A stretch of 13,901 bases of DNA from JAIVHC01 sp049975505 (GTDB lineage Bacteria > Desulfobacterota > Desulfuromonadia > Desulfuromonadales > Desulfuromonadaceae): positions 1 to 13,901 of the forward strand of contig JBNGCY010000062.1 in assembly GCA_049975505.1 (NCBI GenBank). Direction: 5' to 3'. Below the pieces are notes generated by a model. That model worked only from the letters and a program-made list of their open reading frames with translations. It had not been told where the DNA came from and did no database searches. The translations under genes were made by a program, and so were the position numbers. Of this stretch, positions 7,345 through 13,901 are shown one piece after another; within the stretch, counting starts at the first letter, position 1; every line of letters begins with the position of its first letter.

Positions 7345-9639
7345 TTAATCGATTATCCTGGGCGTTATGAAAATCAACAACTCGCTGCGCGTATTGCTTT
7401 TATTGCGGGATTTGAACAAATACCCCAGCCCGGGAATATCTTTAAGAAAGGGGGTGCCGCTTTCGCTGTTGAGTTCATTCTCCACATAAATCCCCCCTAT
7501 AACCGTGGTTTCACCATTTTTAAGCAGCAGTTTGGTCTCCGCCTTCTTGGTATCGATTGAAGGAGCACTCCCCGCACCGGTGGAAACTGTGTTGCCCACG
7601 GTGCTGTTGGAGGCAAGAATTTCCATGATAATGGTGTTATCCGGGTTAATTTCGGGAGTAACTTCAAGTGACAGGGTAGCATCCTCAAACTCGGTCGTCG
7701 TGCCCTGATCGCTGACAGATTGATACGGGATGGATGTCCCCTGTTCAATCAGAGCAGTTTCCCCGTCTAAAGCCATGACTTTGGGAGAAGAAACAACCCG
7801 GCCATTTCCGGATGCTTCAAGAGCAGAAATGCGCAAATCCAGAACAGTGGTGTCATATCCTGTCCTGCCGAAGGTCATGGACCCACCCAAGCCGGCCGTA
7901 CCTATACTGGTAGGAAGAAGAAATGCCCCACCTAACCCCAGAGCGCTTTCAGCTAAACCGGACAAACCTACGCCACCATCAATGGCACCATTATCATCTC
8001 TTGAAGCGTCATTATTGTAGGTAAAGCCCCAGTTCACCCCCAAATCCAGACCATCCGAAGTGTTGGCTTCCACAATGCGCGCTTCAATCATCACCTGTTT
8101 TACCGGTTCATCCAGCTCCTTCAGGACGGCTCTGATTTCATCGATCTTCGAGGGGATATCGTTAACCATGATCTTTTTACTACCCTCGATCACCTGCACC
8201 TCTCCCTGATCGGAGAGGATATCGTCAATCACATCCTCAAATGATTCCACATCTTTGTAGTTGATGGCGAATATCTCAGTTACAGTTTCTTCCAGGCGCT
8301 TTACCTCCTGCTTGGCGCGCAGACGCTCGGTTTCCATCTCGTGGATCTTTTTCAAAGGCAGAACCCGGGCGACATTGCCCTTTTTGATCATACCGAGCTC
8401 CTGGATTTCCAGAATAAGATCCAGGGCCTGATCCCAGGGTACATCCTGCAGACGCAGGGAGATGTTGCCCTGCACCTCTTCCGATACAATGAGGTTAAGG
8501 TCGCTGATTTCACTGATGAGACGCATAACCTTGCGGATATCCGCATCGTCAAACACCAGGCTGACAGGTTCACCGGTATAAATTTTTACCGGCTCTTCGA
8601 TGAAATCGGCATTTTCAGTCTCTTCAGAGCCCGACAACGATTCAAGAACTTCCCCTACACTCGGGTCATCCTGGCGCGCATAGAGGTCTTCCATTGCACG
8701 CTTCTTATCTGCGGCTTCGGATTGTGATCCCTCTTCATCCTCTGCAACCGGATCGGCTTCGCTGATGTCGATCACCGCCTGTATATCTTCAGGTGGCACA
8801 TCTGCAAAAGCCTCATTGGCGCAGCGGAACTCCAGGCTGTCGCCATTGAGGGCGGCGGAATATTCCACGTCACCTTTGAGTTGCACCGCAAACATTACAT
8901 TGCGGACACCATCAATAATGGTTGAATACGGGGTAATCTGCAATACAGAGCTGGGGAAAACCGACGCATCTATCACGCGGCGCAGACTTCGGGGGATGGC
9001 GGCATGGGCCACTCCGAAGCGGATAATATCCCCTTTGCTGCGCGGCTGGATCAGCTTCATCTGTTCGGTATCGCCACTGAAATCCGCTTTAAGCACAGAT
9101 TCATCGCCAGCAATCCTGAAATCCAGAGCCTTGGCTACCGCCGGAGCCCCCGGTTGAGGAGTGTATGAACTCTGATCTGAAACCAGAGTTGTGCCCGTGG
9201 CTGAACTTAGCCCTGCTTTTTCGTCATTCGCGCTGCTTTTGGTGCCTGACCAGTCAACCACAATCTCTCTGCCGTCGACATAGACTTCCGCATCCGGAAG
9301 CTCCTCCCCGCTGGCGTCGAACACAAAACGGGTTTTATCCGCATACAACCCGACTCTAACCTCGCTGAACCCGGAATTGAGCGCGTAAGAACGCTCCGGA
9401 AACGCCGGTGTTACATCTGCGACATCCACAACCAGACGCTCGGGTGCTCCCAGAGTGTATGTATTGAACTTCGGATTGGCTGCATCAGTGACAATAGATG
9501 CAGTATCGACCCCGAACTGGACTGCGGTTACGGTATTCAACTGGGCATGCACCACGCCATGCATGACGGGAACAAGCAGGACCGTTAACATAAAGATAAA
9601 TGGCACGGTTGGCAGAAAAGCTCTCTGTTTCATATTCAT
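7345..9639 (-). CDS. pilQ: Type IV pilus secretin PilQ
   Basis: PilQ forms the multimeric outer-membrane gate through which the pilus passes. The 764-residue precursor has a signal peptide (KQR, hydrophobic stretch at 11-30, probable cut after VVHA at 32). Two AMIN-type beta domains lie at about 36-130 and 170-275, and a very acidic linker at about 290-356. The STN/N0 domain (358-430) has DDADIRKVMRLISEIS, a charged helix follows at 431-452, and an N1 domain at 453-515. The secretin core (516-764) carries VVSSPKVMALDGETA (615-629) and IGGIYVENELNSESGTPFLK leading to PGLGYLF and ELLIFITPRII. Its ATG overlaps the pilP stop as ATGA. A second ATG two codons later is equally possible, with AGGGG seven bases before it. 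It is the last gene of pilMNOPQ and is followed by a terminator. Confidence 0.97.
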   Translation of the reverse strand: MNMKQRAFLPTVPFIFMLTVLLVPVMHGVVHAQLNTVTAVQFGVDTASIVTDAANPKFNTYTLGAPERLVVDVADVTPAFPERSYALNSGFSEVRVGLYADKTRFVFDASGEELPDAEVYVDGREIVVDWSGTKSSANDEKAGLSSATGTTLVSDQSSYTPQPGAPAVAKALDFRIAGDESVLKADFSGDTEQMKLIQPRSKGDIIRFGVAHAAIPRSLRRVIDASVFPSSVLQITPYSTIIDGVRNVMFAVQLKGDVEYSAALNGDSLEFRCANEAFADVPPEDIQAVIDISEADPVAEDEEGSQSEAADKKRAMEDLYARQDDPSVGEVLESLSGSEETENADFIEEPVKIYTGEPVSLVFDDADIRKVMRLISEISDLNLIVSEEVQGNISLRLQDVPWDQALDLILEIQELGMIKKGNVARVLPLKKIHEMETERLRAKQEVKRLEETVTEIFAINYKDVESFEDVIDDILSDQGEVQVIEGSKKIMVNDIPSKIDEIRAVLKELDEPVKQVMIEARIVEANTSDGLDLGVNWGFTYNNDASRDDNGAIDGGVGLSGLAESALGLGGAFLLPTSIGTAGLGGSMTFGRTGYDTTVLDLRISALEASGNGRVVSSPKVMALDGETALIEQGTSIPYQSVSDQGTTTEFEDATLSLEVTPEINPDNTIIMEILASNSTVGNTVSTGAGSAPSIDTKKAETKLLLKNGETTVIGGIYVENELNSESGTPFLKDIPGLGYLFKSRNKSNTRSELLIFITPRIID

Positions 9640-10166
9640 TCCCCTTCTCCCCGAGGAAGCGTCATACGTTTAATTTCTGTGCGCGTGGTTCCGGCAAAAT
9701 CGCGGAAACGTTCCTCTACTATTATCTCTTCCGGGGTGATTTCCTGTACGACCCCTTTATTTCTTCCTATTTTAACTCCGCGAGTCAGGGTATAAGCCTT
9801 TTTATCCGGCGCAACGACCATGGCACGCGGTTCACCTTTGCCAATAACTATGGCTATCAGACGGATCTCTTTAAGGCCGAATTTCTGCAGCGGGGTCAGA
9901 GGTTCAGCCTCATCTTCCACCGGTTCCTTAATCGCCAGAAGTGAGGTGAAAGGATCACGCCGTCCTTGATCCACGTAGATAAACACGGGTTTCCCCGGCT
10001 CTTTCTCGGGTTCTGCGACACTTTCCTCCTTTTGGGGAGCAGGGCGTTCGGGCGGAGCACTACTGCGTGCCTGAACCGGTTTCAACTTTTGCGGCTCATC
10101 TTCAGAACAAGCGCACATCATCCAGGGAATAAGCAGAACCAGGAGAAATGAAATGTAACGTCCCAT
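9636..10166 (-). CDS. pilP: Type IV pilus lipoprotein PilP
   Basis: PilP is an inner-membrane lipoprotein that links the PilN/PilO pair to the PilQ secretin across the periplasm. The 176 residues begin with a lipoprotein signal (hydrophobic residues 6-17, MMCAC), with C20 after alanine the best lipidation site and C18 an alternative. A low-complexity Pro/Glu/Lys spacer (24-60) leads to the family hallmark GRRDPFTSL (68-76). A small beta domain (95-170) follows, with LIAIVIGKGEPRAMV and the repeated VVAPDKKAYTLTRGVKIG pattern. An AAGGA site precedes the ATG, which lies two bases after the pilO stop. The 3' end overlaps the pilQ start by four bases. Confidence 0.95.
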   Translation of the reverse strand: MGRYISFLLVLLIPWMMCACSEDEPQKLKPVQARSSAPPERPAPQKEESVAEPEKEPGKPVFIYVDQGRRDPFTSLLAIKEPVEDEAEPLTPLQKFGLKEIRLIAIVIGKGEPRAMVVAPDKKAYTLTRGVKIGRNKGVVQEITPEEIIVEERFRDFAGTTRTEIKRMTLPRGEGE

Positions 10167-10168
10167 AG

Positions 10169-10759
10169 CTATTTTCCTTTCTCTGCACTGGATGTTTCAA
10201 GGAAACGGTAGGTAACCGCCCGGCATGCTATTGAGAGGATGGTTGTATTTCCTTCCTGCTGTGGCTTATCCAACTTGATATCCTTGATGTTCACTATCCG
10301 CGCCATCCGCGAGACCGCCTGGCAGAAAAGTGCCATCTGATGATAACTCCCTCTGAGATCCAGACTTACCGGAACTTCGGCATAGAAGTTTTTCGTGCTT
10401 TCATTCTCCGGCTTAAATTGAAGCACCTCCAGACCGTTATCCCGGGCAAGACCGGCAATATTTCTGAGCAGAGAGGGAATTTCTTTTTTATTCGGCAGTT
10501 CGTTCAGGGCCAGATCAAGCTGTTTCTTCATCGCCTCATATTCAGCTTTAAACCTCGGAAGGTTATTGGCAATACGCCGGTTTTCCTGCAGCTCAATCAG
10601 AAGTTTGTCGTTCTGGGCCTGCTTTCGGGTAAGTTCCTCGCGCGCGGGGGTGTAGATGAAGTAGAAAAACGCTCCTGCTAAAAGAGCTAAAAACACCACC
10701 AGTATCAACACCCTTTGATACAGAGGCAATTTAAGGACTTTTTCAACTTGCGGATTCAT
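10169..10759 (-). CDS. pilO: Type IV pilus inner-membrane protein PilO
   Basis: PilO pairs with PilN to form the periplasmic part of the alignment complex. The 196-residue protein is bitopic: a short cytoplasmic tail, one membrane helix at about residues 16-36, a coiled coil at about 38-88 (REELTRKQAQNDKLLIELQE), and a C-terminal ferredoxin-like domain (about 95-188). The domain contains IAGLARDNGLEVLQFKPE and the typical VPVSLDLRGSYHQMALFCQA (129-148). It starts 14 bases after pilN with a GGGGG-containing site before the ATG and ends two bases before pilP, so the genes are clearly one transcription unit. Confidence 0.95.
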   Translation of the reverse strand: MNPQVEKVLKLPLYQRVLILVVFLALLAGAFFYFIYTPAREELTRKQAQNDKLLIELQENRRIANNLPRFKAEYEAMKKQLDLALNELPNKKEIPSLLRNIAGLARDNGLEVLQFKPENESTKNFYAEVPVSLDLRGSYHQMALFCQAVSRMARIVNIKDIKLDKPQQEGNTTILSIACRAVTYRFLETSSAEKGK

Positions 10760-10773
10760 GGCTTGCCCCCTAT

Positions 10774-11334
10774 TTAATCTGCATCAGGCGATACAGGATT
10801 CTGTGCCCGACAGGATATATCAAAATTCTGCAGGCGCAGACCATCCTGAACCTTCTGCTTGGTCACCTTTAGTTCAACGCCTGAATAATATGCTGAACGC
10901 TCCAGATTGGTCATGAATGTGGCCACGTCATTCTCTGTCAGCCCCACACCACTTATCTGAATCGATCCGCCCTTTTCAGTAAACGAGGTGATCCAGAGTT
11001 TTTCCGGCAGTGCCTTGATGAGTTCATCCATAAGATGCACAGGTCCGGACTTGGACGCGCGTAATTCTTCCATGATTTTCAGTTTATTCTCCAGCTCTTC
11101 CTGGAGCTTCTTATACCGGTTTACCTCACCAATCTTTTTTTTCAGACTGCTGATTTCACGCCTGTTATTCTTGATCTCCTGATCGACTGCAGCGATATCC
11201 GCCATCAGGGATGAGTAGAACACGTAACAGACCCCGCCTACAAGTAACAGCATCACCGTTGCTACCAGCAGATTGTTGCGTACCTGAATCTGCTTCTGAA
11301 CCGACTTTACCGGTAGAAGGTTTATTTTTATCAT
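10774..11334 (-). CDS. pilN: Type IV pilus inner-membrane protein PilN
   Basis: PilN anchors cytoplasmic PilM to the membrane and heterodimerises with PilO. The 186-residue protein begins with MIKINLLP, the motif that binds the PilM groove. A membrane helix (about 21-43), a coiled coil (about 48-95) and a ferredoxin-like periplasmic domain (about 98-178, with LPEKLWITSFTEKGGSIQI and VATFMTNLERSAYYSGVEL) follow. Its ATG overlaps the pilM stop as ATGA, with GGAGA about seven bases upstream, indicating coupled translation in matched amounts with PilM. Confidence 0.96.
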   Translation of the reverse strand: MIKINLLPVKSVQKQIQVRNNLLVATVMLLLVGGVCYVFYSSLMADIAAVDQEIKNNRREISSLKKKIGEVNRYKKLQEELENKLKIMEELRASKSGPVHLMDELIKALPEKLWITSFTEKGGSIQISGVGLTENDVATFMTNLERSAYYSGVELKVTKQKVQDGLRLQNFDISCRAQNPVSPDAD

Positions 11335-12392
11335 AGCTTGTCTCCAAACTTTCTTGTGGCCAGACCAGCAGCTACGGCATAGAACGGTGCTGAAGACTTG
11401 ACAAACTCAAGATCAAAATCAGATTCCTTCACATTGACCCGACTGAAGGGGTCAAGCAGAGCCACCGGAATATCGAGAACCTGTTCAAATCTTTCTAACA
11501 GGCCGGAGGTAAGACATACCCCTCCGGTGAGATATACCTTGGTAACTTTTTCGTCATTGAATGAGGCAGAAAAAAAGTCCAGGGCGCGCGAGAGCTCCTG
11601 GACCAGATTGTCCATAACCTGTTCAATGACACCGCGGGCTTCGTCTGCATCCACCCCTTCATAAGAGCCATTGATTTTAAGCATTTCGGCATCTTCATTG
11701 CTCAGCCCGAAACGCTTCTGCAACTCCTCGTTAAACGAGTCTCCCCCTATCTGTATTTCACGGGTGAATGCGGAGATATTATCTTTGAGCACATTTAGCT
11801 GGGCCCCACTGGCGCCGATATCTATCAGAGCGACAACGTCGAGCATCTCTTCTGTATACAGGGCACAGTAAATGTTCTCGACTGCAAAATTGCCCACATC
11901 CACAACAACCGGGGTAAGCCCGCTTTCTCTGATGACGCCGGTGTATTCATTGACAAACTCACGCCGGGCCGCAATCAGGATCACTTCCATCTGCCCCTGA
12001 TCTGCAGGATCAGGGCCTATGATCTGATAGTCCAGATATACATCGGCGATATCAAAGGGAATGTACTGTTCCGCCTCCCACTGAATGGACGCATCCAGTT
12101 CATCTTCGGTCATAAGTGGCAGGGAGATTTTGCGGATAATGACGGCATGTCCCGACACGGCAATTGCAACTTCGGCATTCTTGCCAATGCTGTTGCGTTC
12201 GACCAGATCCCGGATCGCCTGAACTACGGCACTCGAATCCATAATGGAACTGTCAACCACGGCCTCTGAAGGCAGGGGTTCGAGATCCAGGGCCTTGAGG
12301 GTGTAACCGGATTTGGATTCCTTGAATTGCACCACTTTAACCGCGCTGGCTCCAATATCAATGCCGACAATTGCTTTTTTAGATCCAAACAT
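11331..12392 (-). CDS. pilM: Type IV pilus actin-like ATPase PilM
   Basis: PilM is a cytoplasmic FtsA/actin-fold protein that binds the N-terminal tail of PilN and connects the alignment complex to the pilus motors. The 353-residue protein shows the actin-type nucleotide motifs: phosphate-1 VGIDIGASAVKVVQ (residues 9-22), phosphate-2 ALIDIGASGAQLNV (188-201) and the adenosine loop VYLTGGVCLTSGLLERF (286-302). The family segment ASIQWEAEQYIPFD (101-114) is also present. A strong GGAGGAGAA site lies before the ATG at 12392. It is the first gene of pilMNOPQ. The promoter I favour is about 300 bases upstream, beyond a palindromic element, giving a long leader. Confidence 0.97.
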   Translation of the reverse strand: MFGSKKAIVGIDIGASAVKVVQFKESKSGYTLKALDLEPLPSEAVVDSSIMDSSAVVQAIRDLVERNSIGKNAEVAIAVSGHAVIIRKISLPLMTEDELDASIQWEAEQYIPFDIADVYLDYQIIGPDPADQGQMEVILIAARREFVNEYTGVIRESGLTPVVVDVGNFAVENIYCALYTEEMLDVVALIDIGASGAQLNVLKDNISAFTREIQIGGDSFNEELQKRFGLSNEDAEMLKINGSYEGVDADEARGVIEQVMDNLVQELSRALDFFSASFNDEKVTKVYLTGGVCLTSGLLERFEQVLDIPVALLDPFSRVNVKESDFDLEFVKSSAPFYAVAAGLATRKFGDKL

Positions 12393-12419
12393 GATTATAT
12401 TTCTCCTCCCGCAACGGAG

Positions 12420-12449
12420 ATATCAGGGCATAACCAAAATTTCCGTCAA
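12420..12449 (-). promoter_or_regulatory. Possible secondary promoter close to pilM
   Basis: On the minus strand TTGACG (12444-12449, 5 of 6 matches to the -35 consensus) is followed after 18 bases by TGATAT (12420-12425), only 3 of 6 matches to a -10 box. It lies between the palindromic element and pilM. It is clearly weaker than the promoter at 12697-12724 and may be chance. Confidence 0.2.
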
Positions 12450-12458
12450 ACCACTGCT

Positions 12459-12610
12459 TGATGCTTTCGCAAAAAACCATAAGATGGCTAAGCAAAAATT
12501 TCGTCCTACAAGGCCTGGTGGTTTTTCAGGGGCGAAGGCATACGTGTGGTATGTCGAGGTCCTGAAAAAACGCCGTAACGCCGTAGGGCGGACTTTTTGC
12601 GACGCCATCA
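12459..12610. repeat. Palindromic repeat-like element in the pilM leader
   Basis: A roughly 150-bp stretch reads as one long imperfect hairpin. The left arm 12482-12530 (GATGGC, GCAAAAA, CCTAC, then TTTTTCAGG) matches the reverse complement of 12561-12610 at about two thirds of positions, counted by hand. A short stem CATAC/GTATG around GTGTG (12539-12553) tops it. A second copy of the arm end, TGATGCTTTCGCAAAAAACC (12459-12478), stands in direct orientation beside the left arm. The 8-bp sequence CACTGCTT flanks the element at 12452-12459 and 12609-12616, like a target duplication. Open frames on both strands here (12313-12624 plus, 12423-12611 minus) look like by-products. I infer a non-autonomous mobile or REP-type element. 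It carries no transposase. Confidence 0.65.
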
Positions 12611-12620
12611 CTGCTTTATT

Positions 12621-12686
12621 GTAAATCCGGCTTATCCCCGAAATGTTCTTTATTTAATTTGTGAAGCAGCTGGCCCCGGGGTTTAC
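12621..12686 (-). other. Possible long-range stem at the start of the pil leader
   Basis: Near the predicted 5' end of the pilM leader, minus-strand GTAAACCCCG (12677-12686) can pair with CGGGG (12636-12640) and TTTAC (12621-12625), two 5-bp helices in register with a 10-base bulge between them on the 3' side. The intervening loop is A/T-rich. It does not match any riboswitch consensus I know. A chance fold cannot be excluded. Confidence 0.2.
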
Positions 12687-12696
12687 CTTCTGATGA

Positions 12697-12746
12697 ATTA
12701 TAGGTGCTATCGGCCTCAGGTCAAGAATAATTAAGAAAAATAAAAG
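12697..12746 (-). promoter_or_regulatory. Strong sigma70-type promoter of pilMNOPQ
   Basis: On the minus strand TTGACC (12719-12724, 5 of 6 matches) and a perfect TATAAT (12697-12702) are separated by 16 bases. An A/T-rich tract directly upstream (12725-12746) resembles an UP element. Transcription should start near 12690 and run toward pilM, leaving a leader of about 300 bases before the pilM ATG. No sigma54-type GG/GC pair was seen here. Confidence 0.75.
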
Positions 12747-12826
12747 ACCTAACACCTGATTTTGTTTCACGTTCTGCAAATCAAGGCTTCTGAGCACATA
12801 AAGAAAGTCTTATATTGACGCACAAA

Positions 12827-12846
12827 TTAGACTTGCGCAAGTCTAA
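12827..12846. promoter_or_regulatory. Perfect 20-bp palindrome, candidate operator
   Basis: TTAGACTTGCGCAAGTCTAA is an exact 20-bp inverted repeat with no spacer. A related half-site, AAGTCTTA, lies at 12805-12812 (7 of 8 matches to AAGTCTAA). The centre lies about 147 bases upstream of the predicted pilM start of transcription and about 90 bases past the pilD stop. Perfect symmetry suggests a dimeric regulator. The alternative is a weak terminator for pilD: 8-bp stem, GCGC loop, then only three U on the minus strand. Confidence 0.5.
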
Positions 12847-12927
12847 CATTGTTCTGCTCTGAAGAGCAAAAATTATTCTGCCCTCCAGCGCAAATCGAAC
12901 TTTCGTTGAATATACACCATCCCGGAG

Positions 12928-13722
12928 TCAGGCAATAAACATACTCAGATACCACTCAATCAGATACTGTCCCGCGAACAAATACACCAGTGAGGCTAAA
13001 GCAAGAAACGGACCAAACGGAATCGCCAGAGTGCCATCAGCTTTTTTCAGCAACATCAGAGGGATCCCCACCGCAGTGCCCAACAGTGAACTGATAAAGA
13101 TTACAGGCAATACCGCCTTATAACCGAGAAAAGCTCCGATCATCGCCAGAAGCTTGATATCTCCGCCCCCCATCCCTTCTTTGCCGGTCAAAAGGGCATA
13201 CACATAGGCCACGGCAAACAGGCTGCCCCCTCCGAGGGCTATCCCCAGAAGTGAATCCTGCCATGACATCCATGGAAGTATAAAGGAAGCTCCGACACCT
13301 GCCACAATCCCGGGCAGGCTGATTACATCGGGAATGATACGGTGGTCAATATCAATGAAGGTTATAACTATCAAAGCTGAGATAAAACAGAACAGTACTC
13401 CAGAGGTCGGAGTGTAGCCGGAAATGTGAAATACCAGAGTGTAAAACATGGCATTCAGCGCTTCCACCAGAGGGTAGCGCCAGGGAATGGCGTTACCGCA
13501 GAAATGACAGCGCCCTTTTAAAAACACAAAACTCAACAGAGGTATGTTGTGGTACCAGCGCAAAGATGTTTCACACTGCGGGCAGTGTGATGCGGGGAAA
13601 ACTATGGATTGCTGCACAGGAATCCGGTAAATACAAACATTTAAAAAAGAACCGATAACTGCACCAAAAGCAAATATCCCTGTATATTCTACAACTTGTG
13701 AAACAACATTATATTCAGGCAT
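12928..13722 (-). CDS. pilD: Type IV prepilin peptidase / N-methyltransferase
   Basis: PilD is a polytopic inner-membrane aspartic protease that cuts the leader from prepilins and methylates the new N-terminus. I start it at the ATG 13722, which has AAGGA nine bases upstream. The frame extends nine codons to a GTG at 13749 with less support. The 264 residues carry the methyltransferase domain signature GSFLNVCIYRIP (24-35) and the zinc-binding pairs CPQC (47-50) and CHFC (72-75). The catalytic aspartates are D124 in FIDIDHRIIPD and D188 in GMGGGDIK, 64 residues apart as in other family members. About seven hydrophobic segments follow one another. It is transcribed in the same direction as pilM but separated by 535 bases holding a separate promoter. 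With both domains intact it should be bifunctional, serving pilins and perhaps type II secretion pseudopilins encoded elsewhere. Confidence 0.95.
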   Translation of the reverse strand: MPEYNVVSQVVEYTGIFAFGAVIGSFLNVCIYRIPVQQSIVFPASHCPQCETSLRWYHNIPLLSFVFLKGRCHFCGNAIPWRYPLVEALNAMFYTLVFHISGYTPTSGVLFCFISALIVITFIDIDHRIIPDVISLPGIVAGVGASFILPWMSWQDSLLGIALGGGSLFAVAYVYALLTGKEGMGGGDIKLLAMIGAFLGYKAVLPVIFISSLLGTAVGIPLMLLKKADGTLAIPFGPFLALASLVYLFAGQYLIEWYLSMFIA

Positions 13723-13901
13723 AAAGAATATTCCTTCATCTGCAACCACTTATCTACTAGCGACAAGGATTATGATACCTATGGAATGGGTGCCATATCC
13801 CCTGCTGAACAACAGCCTGCTTCTGCAATTTTTTATTTAAAAAAAGGGGTTCTGTTCCATTTTGTGTGGGTGATCTGACAGACGTTAATTGATCGTTCCC
13901 A
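13723..13901. other. Right-edge region without a supported gene
   Basis: Apart from the pilD ribosome site (AAGGAA, 13731-13736) I see no gene here. One minus-strand frame is open from the window edge to a TAG at 13757 (47 codons), but its residues resemble no family I know and it may be chance or the tail of a gene outside the window. An A/T tract (13828-13847) has no clear stem beside it. I could not identify a convincing promoter for pilD. Confidence 0.5.

Noticed and set aside
12313..12624. Open frames on the plus strand (103 codons) and on the minus strand (12423-12611, 62 codons) across the palindromic element
   Set aside because: They span an inverted repeat, overlap the pilM start on the plus side, and lack a good ribosome site. 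The palindrome itself explains their coincidence on both strands.
12393..12690. A cyclic-dinucleotide (GEMM-type) riboswitch in the pil leader, as found before pilus genes in relatives
   Set aside because: I looked for the conserved GGCAAACC and ACGCAAAGCC type segments on the minus strand and did not find them. A covariance search would settle it.
12855..12868. Small hairpin TGCTC-TGAA-GAGCA as a pilD terminator
   Set aside because: On the minus strand the U-run lies before the hairpin, not after it, and the stem is only five pairs. On the plus strand it is followed by A.
13771..13805. TGGCAC on the minus strand upstream of pilD as a sigma54 promoter
   Set aside because: The -24 element is good, but no GC lies at the required -12 spacing.
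13772..13840. 22-codon plus-strand ORF starting near an AAGGA, as a small peptide gene
   Set aside because: The spacing to AAGGA is too short for the first ATG and too long for the second. There is no promoter and the strand is opposite to every other gene here.
13757..13900. 47-codon minus-strand open frame at the right edge, as the 3' end of another gene
   Set aside because: The residues match no family I know, the frame contains A/T-run codons, and its start is outside the window. The evidence does not distinguish it from chance.

Overview
The window is a minus-strand stretch of ordinary core genes. The gene order, cytochrome-free as it is, matches what I recall for Desulfuromonadales (Geobacter, Desulfuromonas, Pelobacter relatives): a pilMNOPQ cluster followed by aroK-aroB, a TPR protein, a roadblock-domain protein, aroQ, an Xaa-Pro peptidase, accB-accC and a futalosine-pathway mqnA. 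Base composition looks close to 50% G+C by eye, which fits the marine Desulfuromonas/Pelobacter side better than the GC-rich Geobacter species. This assignment rests on gene order and protein resemblance from memory, not on a database search.

Layout in the direction of transcription (right to left). The right edge holds about 150 bp with no gene I can support, then pilD (prepilin peptidase). A 535-bp gene-free region follows. It holds a 20-bp perfect palindrome, a strong sigma70-type promoter with an A/T-rich upstream tract, and a roughly 150-bp palindromic repeat-like element. Next comes pilM-pilN-pilO-pilP-pilQ, tightly packed with two ATGA overlaps: the inner-membrane alignment complex and outer-membrane secretin of a type IV pilus. 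An intrinsic terminator ends pilQ. Then come aroK, aroB, the TPR protein, the roadblock/LC7 protein, aroQ, pepP, accB and accC, nearly all with short gaps. A second intrinsic terminator, with a UUCG tetraloop, follows accC. Then come mqnA and a tRNA-Leu(UAA) gene with its own promoter.

How the genes relate. PilMNOPQ and PilD build and process type IV pili. AroB, AroQ and AroK are three of the seven shikimate-pathway steps to chorismate, and MqnA at the end of the same run consumes chorismate for menaquinone, the respiratory quinone of these anaerobes. AccB and AccC are the biotin carrier and biotin carboxylase of acetyl-CoA carboxylase. The TPR/roadblock pair between aroB and aroQ has no assigned role and is the least understood coding part.

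The most interesting non-coding part is the pilD-pilM interval. The palindromic element lies downstream of the best promoter and upstream of pilM, so it should be transcribed in the pil leader. I found no CRISPR array, transposase, phage gene or clearly new multi-gene system.
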